Assembly (NCBI RefSeq): GCF_000313135.1
Contig: NW_004457584.1
Location: 124,001 to 188,000 of the forward strand
Source of the DNA: Acanthamoeba castellanii str. Neff
Lineage: Eukaryota > Discosea > Longamoebia > Acanthamoebidae
DNA length: 64,000 nt
Reading direction: 5' to 3'
A program made the translations under genes and the position numbers. Positions 43,562 to 53,328 of this stretch are shown here, one piece after another; position 1 is the first letter of the stretch; the number at the start of each line of letters is the position of its first letter. The notes below the pieces were generated by a model. That model saw nothing but the letters and a program-made list of their open reading frames with translations. It did not search any database and had not been told where the DNA came from.

Positions 43562-46500
43562 ATGATGGAACGCGAGCGGAGGGGGCGGGGCACTCCCGTG
43601 CGGAGTTCGCTGCCCGGGAATCACAACCTCTCCTCACTGCTGCGCGACCTCAGCCCCGGAAAGACTGGTACCAGCGCCATCGGCAGCCTCAGCAGCCGCG
43701 TCGGCGGCGCACTATCACCACCGGTGAAGCGCCAGCGAATCGAAGCCACAGCGGGCCAGTCCCTGGGCGGCGGCTACGTCTTTGGCAAGGCCTCAACCAC
43801 TACGACCACTTCAACTACCACGACCACGACCACGACCACGACCACCACCCGGACACCCGCCGTCACGCTCAAGCGGATGGTGGGCAACGCCATGGCCGGT
43901 CGTGGCATCACCCCGGCCGAGCGCTCCGCCGTACCGTTTGGCGGGGCCAGTGGTGGTGGAGGCGGCGGCGGCAAGTGCTTCAAGTGCAACAACACGGGGC
44001 ATTGGGCGGCCCAGTGCCCGGGCTCGGCGACCCCGGGCGCTGGCGGCACCGCCACCCGAGGCGTGGCGACCCTGGCCGGAAGCCGCGGCGGCCGCGGAGG
44101 GTTCGGCCGAGGCCGAGGCCGAACTGGCGGTGGCGGGCCGGGAGCGTTTGCGAGAGGGCCGCCATCGATGGGAGGTGGTTCGGCGGGCGGGGCGACGCCC
44201 CGCGGAGCGCCGCCGTCAGTCGAGTCGCTGATGGCCAAGGTGGGCGCCAAACTGAGCCCCGACCAAGCGCGCGGCCTGGCGCTCGCGCTCCGGGGCAATT
44301 CCCTCTTCTTCACCGGTAGCGCAGGTGCGCGAGTGTTTGTGTTTGTGGTGTGTTGTGTGTGGTGTGTGTTGTGTGTGTGTGTGTGTGTGTTGTGTGTGTG
44401 TACGCGCGGTCCGGTGCGTGCGTGTGCGGCCTTGGGGTCACGACCTCAACTGCCCAGCTCCCCCTTTTTTGGCTTCGAAGGAACGGGCAAGTCACTGTTG
44501 TTGCGAGAGATGGTGCGACTCCTGCGCGAGATTCATGGCGACGACGCCGTCCACGTGACGGCCTCCACAGGCCTGGCTGCCTGCAACATCGGTGGCTGCA
44601 CGGTATTCTCTTTCGCTTCTCTCTTTTTCGCTTTCTCTCTTTTCCATTTTCTCCGCTGCACCACTCAGTGTCACTGACTGCGTTGGTTGCCACCAACAGT
44701 TGCATTCGTACGCCGGGGTGGGGCTGGGCGAGCAGAGCCAGGAGGTGCTCGTCACCAAAGTCCTGTCCACCAAGCGCTCCCGCGACCGCTGGGTGAGCAC
44801 CAAAGTGCTCATCATCGATGAAGTGGTAAGCTACTTCTTCTTCTCCTCCTCCTCCTCCATCTTCTTCTTTCTATTCTGTGTCGTGTGTGTTTCATGTGTC
44901 GTGTGTCGTGTCGTGTGTCGTGCCATCACCATTGTGCTACTGCAGAGAGTTTAACGAGCAACGTGTGATGGGCAGAGCATGCTGGAGGGTACGCTCTTTG
45001 ACAAGCTCGAGTATGTGGCCCGAAAGGTGCGGAACTACGACGCTCCCTTCGGCGGCATCCAGCTCATCCTCTCTGGCGACTTCCTCCAGGTTCCCAACCA
45101 AACACACAACGCCCACCACCGCCCCAACGCCCGCGGCCGCCAAACCTCACTCTGACGCAAAACGCAACACACACAGTTGCCGCCGGTGCAGACCAAGTTC
45201 TTCTGCTTTGAGTCGGCGGCGTGGAAGAAGGTGGTGCGGGAGGTGATCGTGCTCACCCACGTCTTCCGCCAATCGGACAACGCCTTCGTCGCCCTCCTCA
45301 ACGATCTCAGGTTGTTCACCCCCCCCCCCCAATCTCCCCTCTCTCACCTCACCCCTCGCCGTAGTTCTGGGCGGCCTCATAGCGCTCGGAGCGCTCACCC
45401 ACCCTTTTGGTATCGACACAATGTGGTGTGTGGCCGCACGACAGAGTGGGCAAGGTCACTGAAGAGGGCCGGAGCATGCTGGCCCGCTGCATGATCCCCT
45501 ATCACGACCGCGCGCGTTCGATACACCGCGGCGTACAGAGCCCCCCCACTCCTCCCCATCATTACCTCAGTATTATTCTTTTCGTTGGGCGATCAATCCT
45601 AAATGTCTGGTCTATTGGGCGGCACGGGCAGGATGATCGGATTCAGGCCACCTTGCTCTACCCGCACCGAAGAGACGTGGACGGCGAGAACACCAAGCGA
45701 CTGGCCGAGCTCGCCGGCACATCGGTACGCCACCGCCTTAATAACTCAATCAAGACACGCATCACACACACTCACACGCACACACTCAGACACACACACA
45801 ACACAACACTACACACGGTTGGCCGGGGCTCACGTGTGTGGGTGGATGATGTGCTTAGAGGGTGTATCGGGCGGTGGACAGCGGGGTGGAGCCCTACCGC
45901 TCGATGCTGGCGCGCAACTGCTCCGCGCCCGACGTGCTCGAGCTCAAGCTCAACGCCCAGGTCATCCTGCTCAAGAACCTCGACTCTGCGCTCGAGCTCG
46001 GTGCGTGGCGAGTTGCCCCGCCACCTTAATAGCCACCACCGCCGCCACCTTAAAAATAACATTTTTATTCGTGTGTGGTGTGTTGTGTTGTGTGCGCGTA
46101 GTGAATGGGGCGCGAGGGGTAGTGGTCGATTTCAAGAAGCCGGTCAAGCAGGACAACAAGGAGGAGAGCTACGACGAGTCCAAGGAGTACCCGGAGGTGC
46201 TCTTCACCTCGGGCGTCCGCCGCCTCATCACCCCCGAGGAATGGAACATCGGAGGTACGTCTCACATGCATTTATATAATATTTTTATTTATATTTGGAA
46301 GTTTCTTAATTATTTTTATTAAAATGCATCAGTGGCGGGCGAGCCGCAGGCGTGGCGAGTGCAGTGCCCGCTGGCGCTGGCGTGGGCTCTCTCCATCCAC
46401 AAGGCGCAAGGTACTCACGTGTTGCGCCAGGTCGCAGGCGGGTTGTGGGGTGGTCTAAGAAGTGGCCTTGTGGTTGTGGCTGCACAGGTATGAGCATCAG

Positions 46501-46885
46501 CAAGGTGCAGATGGATCTGGGCAAAGTCTGGGAATACGGCCAGGGCTATGTGGGTACTTGTCATCGTCCACAACTCTTATCTCCAGTACTTGTGAGAATG
46601 CGGGATGTGATGTGTGTGTGCACAACAAACTCATCATCCACTGGCGGTGTCAATGATTGGTCGGCCGTGCAGCGCTGTCGCGGGCGACGAGTCTGGATGG
46701 CCTCTACATCATGGACCTCAACGAAAAGGGCATCACGGCGCACCCCAAAGTGCTCCAATTCTACGCCGACATGGAAGCGCAGCAGCAGCAGGAGCGCGAC
46801 GAGGGCCGACGCGTGTGAGCTCCAGCCTATTATATTTTTCTGGCTCTTTTCTGTCCCTAGGGATTACCGGTTCCGCAACAAGTGA
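43562..46885 (+). CDS. PIF1-like DNA helicase with CCHC zinc knuckle
   Basis: A 5'-to-3' superfamily 1B helicase for telomere, mitochondrial or G-quadruplex DNA. Start chosen at ATG 43562 ([16 protein letters not shown]). The N-terminal part has a Thr run (12 ACC/ACG codons at about 43797-43850), a zinc knuckle [14 protein letters not shown], and Gly/Arg repeats. The helicase core follows: Walker A GSAG-GTGKS, split by an intron (about 44328-44480), [69 protein letters not shown] and [20 protein letters not shown]. The last intron lies within RRV-DYRFRNK (GTGAGC...CTAG), giving TGA at 46883-46885. The exon near 45440-45500 ([15 protein letters not shown]) is less certain. The zinc knuckle is not typical of PIF1 and suggests extra RNA/ssDNA binding. 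Confidence 0.85.
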
Positions 46886-47163
46886 TGGGTGCTGAAGGCG
46901 AGACCGACACTCCGCCGGAGAGACTCTCCGCTCCACCCCCTCGACGAGGAATAGGGCTGTCGCGCAACCACGGACAGCTCTCCCGGGCCATCAGTGCCGG
47001 GTAAGGCAAAAGTTTGCGCGGTGAGTTCAAACGTGCGAAATTCCAGAGCTAATCCAGGGTGAGGACTTCCCCGCGTGCTCCGGTGCTGGCCAATAGGACT
47101 GTAGATGGCCACGCGCAACACGCTTGTTGTGCCGTCCTGCATTCACGGATCAAATCCACAACC

Positions 47164-49644
47164 ATGGCCCACCACCAGCAGCAGCTGCGTCCTTCGCACC
47201 AAGACGAGCCGATAAGATCGATTCACAACTCAGAGATGCAATTTAAGTCGTTGCTGGCGGAGAGACGCGAGGAGGAATACGAGAACGCCAAAGCCAAGGG
47301 GGACGAGGAGGACGAGGACGAGGAGGAGAAAGTGGCGACGCCCAACCAAGGGGCAGACCACAGTGTGCAGTTCTACGAAGACGCCGAGTTCCTGTGCCGC
47401 GCAGTCGGGCGCTTCGCCGCAAGGGGTCTCCGACAAGGCGAGGCTGTCATCGTGGTGGCCCGCCGCCCGCATCTCGAGGGCATCGAGCGGGTCCTGGAGG
47501 CGCGCGGGATCGACCTGGCGGCCTGCCGTGCCCGTGGCCAACTGTCCACGCCCGACGCCGATGCCCTGCTGGCCCAGTTCATGGTGGACACCACCGCTAC
47601 CGATGCGGTGTCGACCACCATGCCAGACCCGGAACTCTTCCTGTCGAGCGTCGGGTCGCTCGTAAAAGCACACCTCGCCCGCTTCCCGCGCCTTCGTACG
47701 GTCGTCTCCTTCTCCTCCTCCCGTCCATCATCTTTTGCTCACCAGGTTTTTTGTTTGTTTTTAATTTTTTTGTTGCGTTTCGTTTCGTTTCGTTTCGTTT
47801 CGTTTCGTTTCGTTTCGTTTCGTTTCGTTTCGTTTCGTTTCGTTTCGTTTTTGTGGAGCAGGCGTCTTTGGCGAGATGGTCGACATACTGTGCTCGTCGG
47901 GTAGCCCGGCGGCCGCAGTCCGACTCGAAGAACTGTGGAACGACCTGGCTGCTGGCCAACAGCGACAAGGGCGGCCGTTCAGCCTTCTGTGCGGCTACGC
48001 CCTCGGCCAGTTTGGGCGCGAGGAGCACACGCGCGTGTTCCGCGACGTGTGCGCCGCACACGCACGCGTGGTGCCGTCCGAGAGCTACCAGGCGTTGCGC
48101 GAGGACCGCGACAACCAGGAGCGCCTTATCGCGGGCCTCCAGCAGCAGGCGCTCGCCCTCCAGGCCGAGGTGGCCCACCGCCGCGCCGTCGAGGCCCAGC
48201 TTCACCAGGCCAAGGAGGCCGCCGAGGCCGCCAACCGCGCCAAGAGCATGTTTCTCGCCATCATCAGTCACGAGCTGCGCACGCCGCTCACCGCCATCGT
48301 GGGCTATGCCGAGCTCATGCTCGCCCCGGCCGAGAAAGGCGAGACGAGCGCAGGTGAGAGGCAGGAGACGTTGGAGGTGATTCTGCGCAACGGGCGCGAG
48401 CTGGTGCGGCTGCTCAACGACGTGCTCGACCTGTCCAAGATGGAGGCCGGCTTGCTTCAGGTCGAGCGCGTGCCGTTCAAGCCGGCCGACCTGGTGGCCG
48501 ACGTGATGCACGTGTTGCGCCTGCAGGCCGCCGAGAAGCGGCTGCGCGTGCGGGTCGAGGTCGGGCGCGACGTGCCGGCGCGAGTGTCGGGCGACCCGAC
48601 GCGGCTGCGCCAGATCCTGCTCAACATCGTGGGCAACGCGCTCAAGTTCACCCCGGCCGGTGGCACCGTCGACGTCGAGTTCCGCATGCTTGGCCACACC
48701 ACGCTTTCGCCGTCACCATCAACTTCGCCACCAGCATCGTCGCTCGCGGCAGGAGCCTCACTGCTCGAGTGCACGGTGCGGGACACCGGGTGCGGCATGA
48801 CGCCCGAGCACGCGCAGCACCTGTTTCAGCCCTTCTCGCAGGGCCCCGACTCGTCGATGTCGCGCCAATACGGCGGCACGGGTCTCGGCCTGTTTCTGTC
48901 ACGCCAGCTGGCTCGCCTCCTCGGCGGCGACCTCGTGCTCGCGCACACCGCGCCCGGCCACGGGGCCACATTCGTCGCCACCGTGCAGGCCGACGCCGAC
49001 CCGGTGCTGCCCGACGACCACGAGCACCACCCACACCAGGCACAAGCCGCCGCCGTGACGGCATTGCCACTGTCTCAGCCGGCCGGCTCGGCGTCGCTGT
49101 CTTTTGAGAGCATAGACCGCGCGTCGATCTCGGTTCTCGTGGTGGACGACAACGCAGTCAATCGGCGCTTGGTGCAGCGGGTGCTCGAGCGCCTGGGCTA
49201 CGTGGACGTGGCCACCGCGGCCGACGGCCTCCAGGCGCTCAACCACATGGCGGAGCGTCACAGCGATCTCGTGCTGATGGACCTGCAGATGCCCATGATG
49301 GACGGCCACTCCGCGTGCCAGGCCATCCGCAAGATCTACGAGGACCAGCAGCGCGCCCAGCAGCCCGTCATCATCGGTACCGATCCCTGCATGAACGCCC
49401 GCTTCTGTAGCCTTGGCGCCCTTTTCTTTGCTCACGCGCTCCCTCCCTCTTCTTTTCTTCGGCCTTCCTGACGGCAGCTCTGACGGCACAAGCGCTGAGT
49501 GACGAGCGAGACCGATGCGTGGCGTCAGGCATGGACGACTTTGTGAGCAAGCCCTTCGACTTCAAGGTCCTCACTCACAAGCTTGCTCACTGGGCCTCTA
49601 TCATCGTGGAGCGTCGCCTGCAGTCCGTCTCATATTCAAATTGA
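47164..49644 (+). CDS. Hybrid histidine kinase with MEDS sensor domain
   Basis: Three exons, 47164-47695, 47862-49376 and 49478-49644, join in frame to 737 residues. After an acidic start comes a MEDS (methanogen/methylotroph DcmR sensory) domain: HSVQFYEDAEFLCRAVGRFA, RGLRQGEAVIVVARRPHLEG, then GEMVDILCSSGSPAAAVRLE and FSLLCGYALGQF. A coiled-coil linker leads to the kinase: H-box FLAIISHELRTPLTAIVGYA, N-box NIVGNALKFTP, DTGCGM, and GGTGLGLFLS. The C-terminus is a receiver domain with VVDDN, phospho-Asp in VLMDLQMPMMDG and SKPFDF. All catalytic residues are kept, so signalling by phosphorelay is likely. No transmembrane helix, so it is cytosolic. The first intron is a CGTTT pentamer array. 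Confidence 0.93.
47775..47851 (+). repeat. CGTTT pentanucleotide array in histidine kinase intron
   Basis: About 15 perfect copies of CGTTT; with the frame-neutral repeat, an open frame crosses the intron, but the phase 1 donor (GTACGG) and acceptor (GCAG) give the MEDS domain its normal sequence (RLRVFGEMVD). Confidence 0.95.
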
Positions 49645-49887
49645 TTCAAAGAAATGGCACAGCGATGTTGTGTAAAATCCTTAATATGAAGAGGGTGTAC
49701 ACTGTTAGTTTACTTGGGGAGAAAGAGAGGAGAACACTATATTTTAGTGTGTAATGTATGATAAGAATAAAACAAGGAGGTTTGTCCTTTTCAACATACA
49801 AGTGTGAATGTGAGGTGGTTTCATGAAAGGGGTGCCCTGCACTGACTTGGTCCAATCACAGTTGGGCAGGGCGACGACGACAAAGGC

Positions 49888-50032
49888 CAGGTGCGCAGAA
49901 CGTGTTCATTTTCCGTTGCATCGACGACGCCTCGGTGTGCGAGCTCTACTCGACGCACTCGCCCTGCATCCAGTGCTCGGGGCTCACCAGGCCGATGGGC
50001 ATCAAGAAGGTGCGCTACCTGTCGCCCTTGGG
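49888..50032 (+). pseudogene. Duplicated fragment of the CDADC1-like deaminase
   Basis: Reads FRCIDDASVCELYSTHSPCI then QCSGL and MGIKKVRYLSP, nearly identical to the second deaminase exon at about 41060-41240 in inverse orientation. Before it, the source reads GDKGKWVVHAEQN, whereas here only KARCAE-like text remains: about 15 bases including the HAE codons are deleted. No start or neighbouring exons, so it is a dead fragment. Confidence 0.85.
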
Positions 50033-50074
50033 CGCTACTTTTGCGTCATCGTCGTTTTGGACTTCACCTCCTTG

Positions 50075-50140
50075 TAAACGATCTTTGGAGCTACTGAGGC
50101 GCGGTCCACCAGCAGGGCGTGGGTCATCTCTTCCTCTCTT
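50075..50140 (-). pseudogene. Duplicated fragment of the small RG protein's last exon
   Basis: The minus strand reads EEEMTHALLVDRA, matching EEEMARALLGDRV of the gene at 40484-40784. It is adjacent to the duplicated deaminase fragment, and the opposite orientation of both relative to their sources shows one inverted duplication. Confidence 0.65.
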
Positions 50141-50268
50141 CTGTGTGGGTGGCTCATCAGGGGCTGATGATTCGGTTGAGGGTGCACAGTCCAGAAACTT
50201 GGAGCTCCAAGAAGAGTTGTATGTGCACTGAGATTGCTCAAATAGATGGACATAGAGGAGGTTCAACG

Positions 50269-51345
50269 TCAGCAGTGGTGCACGAAGACCGTGCGCTTCA
50301 CAGCTGATCGGCAGATTGGGCATGCCTTCAGCTGCTTGCCGCACCTGTGATGAAAGGAGACGGTGTCAGCAATTTCGATCTAGCCAAGAAAACAGGGCAT
50401 CGTACTCATCGCAGCAGGCCATGTGCTGGCACGGCAGGAAGACAGTCTCTCTGGGCTTGTCCAAGCATACTGTACATTCCGGTCTCGCGTCCTGCTCTTT
50501 CTCCTTGGCCTGGAGCACAGCCTTCACGTTCTTCCGCCCTGTGCAGAAGCGAACCCGATGAGACAACGACTTGTGTATGAAAGCTTGAGTACCTTGCTTG
50601 AGGGCTTCGTCGATGAGCTTGAGCTCGTCGATGGAACAGGAACTTAGGCTCGCCTTCTCGCCCTTGTATTTCTTCAGCTCCGCCACCTCCCTTTCAAGCT
50701 CGTCCCCGCGTTGGACCGCCTTCTTCTCTGCCGTGAGCACGCTCTCCAGCAGCTGATTTCGAGCGAGAGGGCCACAAGTAAGCAGTCTGTTCGCTCCTCT
50801 AAGGCCTCAAGTGGCTCAAGCTTCTTTATCGGTCGCTACTTACCTGCTCGGCCCTGTCGGCCCGATCCCTGGCCTCGTTGGCCTCTGCCTCGTAGGTCGC
50901 CCACTGCGCGTGCCTGTCGCTGCAAGGCCCTTCAGCCGCGGTGTTCGTACTCTCTGCTCTAGGTTGGATCTGTTGAAGATGGCGCTGGTAGGCGGCGCGG
51001 GTGATTCTCGAGAACTGGCCCTGCACTTCGGTGGGCACCTGCGGCGTCGCGGTGGTCGTCGACCAGGTCCCGCCGAAGGGCTGCTGGGCGAAGGGGCCGG
51101 CCCAGACAGGGGGCTGCTGCTGCTGCTGGGTAGTGGTAGGGCCTGCACTACTCTGTGCAGGCCAGAAGGCGCTACCTTGCGAAGGCCCCGTCCGCAACGA
51201 GCCCTCCGCCACTGGCCCAACGGGATCTATAGGGAAGACGAAGCCTCTCTCGAACGGCTGCGATGACCTGTAGCCTGGAGGCGGCTGGAACGGAAAGGGT
51301 GCTTCTCCGAAATGGTTGTTGGGGCGTTCTAAAGAAGAGAAGGGA
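50269..51345 (-). CDS. RING-finger protein with coiled coil (putative E3 ligase)
   Basis: The upstream exon (from about 51345 down) is Gln/Pro-rich (TTTQQQQQPPVWAGPF, FERGFVFPIDP); a helical stretch ATYEAEANEARDRADRAEQ continues after an intron with ELEREVAELKKYKGEKA. The C-terminal RING reads CTVCLDKPRETVFLPCQHMA then CC, an intron (about 50345-50405), and CGKQLKACPICRSAVKRTVF, ending VHHC before TGA. This is the C3HC4 type (CxxC...CxHxxC...CxxC) found in BIRC/MGRN-like E3 ligases. The translation start was not found; it may lie in an exon beyond 51345. Substrate unknown. Confidence 0.7.
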
Positions 51346-51685
51346 ATAAGTAGAAGGAGACGATCGAATTAGTATGCAAGACTTGCAGCAAGCCTTAGTG
51401 CCCCTTTCTTTTGTCCTCTACATCTATCATCTCGTTTTCCATTTACTTGCTGGCAAAGAGGCAAGCGTACCCATATGATGAAGTAAGTCCTGCTTCGTAT
51501 GCTCTCGTAACAGCGATGCTGCGTCGGTTGTTGGCAAGGCTTCTTCTAACGACGGTGAGGTTCTACAAGACTGCCGTCCCCTGCCTTCTGGCGCGAAACC
51601 GAATTTGAATTCTTTTTCGGTGTTTTGTGGATGATTTTCCTTATTTAGACCCTCGAGGGGGTTGTGCGTACATACTGCCGGCCCA
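51346..51685. other. Probable 5' region of the RING gene, no gene resolved
   Basis: May contain a first exon of the RING gene (minus-strand ATG near 51440 followed by ENEMIDVE), but no valid splice join was found. Confidence 0.35.
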
Positions 51686-53136
51686 TCACACGACGTGCTT
51701 CGACGCTTCGTGGTGAAGCCGCGCCAGCTCCTGCACGATCAGCCGCACGAGCTCCTCCGGCAACCGCAACCCCTCGGATTGCCGTCGTACGAGCATGAGG
51801 AGGACCATCGCGTCGCGCCGCAGCGCCGGCGGCAGCCACGGGTGGTCGCGCTCGTGCCACACGTAGCGCCCGTCCGTCGCGTGGAAGCGGGTCAGCGCCC
51901 GGGCCTTGGCCTCGACCAGCCGACGCCGCGCCTGCTCGGCCTCCTCCTCGGTCATGACTGGAGGGAGCGGCTCAGCCGGCTCGGCCCGGCGCAGGACGCC
52001 CAGACGCCGAAACAGGGCCACGCCATCAAGACCGGGCCTGGGCGGATCGGTGCGGGTTTGCCCGGCTAGGCGCCGTCGCTCGAGCAGAGCGCGACCGCTC
52101 CACTCCTCGGGCTGGTAGCCAACGACGCCGAACAGCGGCGACCAGGGCCGGGCCAGGCGGAGCTGCCGATGCACGAGCTCGACCACGTCCAGGAACGAAC
52201 GCTGCGGCGACCAGTACTGCCTCGATTCCTCCACCTCGGCCTTCCACCCCTCACCCGCGCCGCTCTCCGCGGTGGCCTCGGTGGCTTCCGGCAGCGGCGG
52301 CGGCGGTGTCAAGGAGAGTACGGTGATGGCGCCGTTGGCCTTGACCGTCGGGTGGTAGATAGGGGTGCGCATGCGCAGGCGCGGAGGGTCGAAGGGGTAG
52401 TTCTCCGGCATCTCCACCTCAACCACAAACTTTCCGCCTGTGTGCGTGTGTGGTCGTGCGTGCGTGTGTCGTGTGCGTGTGCGGTGGTGCGTGTCAGGGG
52501 CTGCGATCAAGAGAACAACGCAGCCTGGAATGGAGGACCTTGGTAGGGCGTGCCCTCGAAGACCAGGAGAGTGACGTGGAAGACGGACGGCAAGTCGCCC
52601 TGGGCCTTGGTGGGGTCCGGCCCTATGTCGAACCACCGCACGCCGACGTCGGCGCCACCGCCATTCAGCCTGCGGGCCACGTCTGCCTTGGCGCGCCGTG
52701 CTGCAATGCTCCCGGCCGCGAGCTTTGCAGGCGTCGTCATGGCCTGGTCCCACACGCACGCGTGGATGGCCATCACCAGGAGCTTCGCCTCCAGGTCCTC
52801 CCACTCTTCTGTGTCGGTGGTGGTCGTCGTCGAGTCGACAGAGCCGGACTGGTCACGACTACCACTACTGCTGGCGGCAGCGGCGGGCACGATGCCGCAC
52901 TGGGCGAGGGTGAGGTGGTCTTGGTCGGGGCCGAGATGGCGGCCACCGCAGATGAAGCGCTGCTGCCGCTCGGGGAGGTGCGGCAGAGCGAGTCGCACGC
53001 GCGCCTTCGTGTGGCCCACGGTGTCGTCGGGGTGCACGGGTGCGAGCACGACGGGAGTGCCGCCCAACAGAGGCTTGACCGTCAAGCGCAAGCGGCGGGG
53101 TTGAGGATGTGTTGTTATGCGTAGGTCGTCCTCCAT
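51686..53136 (-). CDS. Ubiquitin-like / E2-like (UEV) fusion protein, paralogue 2
   Basis: Two exons, 53136-52539 and 52437-51686, join (phase 1) to 449 residues. Residues about 12-85 are a diverged ubiquitin-like fold (RLRLTVKPLLGGTPVVLAPV, QRFICGGRHLGPDQDHLTLA). Residues about 120-255 are an E2 fold: SVFHVTLLVFEGTPYQGGKF then VVEVEMPENYPFDPPRLRMR and TPIYHPTVKANGAITVLSL. All E2 landmarks are kept except the catalytic Cys: the position after NGAI is Thr, and HPN is HPT. A helix (SFLDVVELVHRQL) matches the E2 C-terminal helices. The rest has basic helices and ends RLPEELVRLIVQELARLHHE, a motif shared with paralogue 1 (LPAELVRMVVHHL) and F-box-like in shape. Probably a non-catalytic adaptor in ubiquitin signalling. 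Confidence 0.8.
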
Positions 53137-53328
53137 CTTTTGGGCAGAATCGAAAGGGCTTCACGATTTCACATAAGGCAGCAAATTGTCATGAGATGGA
53201 GCATTGATTCGTGGATTGGGAGTACTGAGCAGCTTCTATGAATCTTGAAAAAGTGAGAACTTGAATTTACAGCAGAGCCGTCGGCCGAGTCAGGCTGACG
53301 TGGCAAGCGATCGAATTTTTACCACGCT

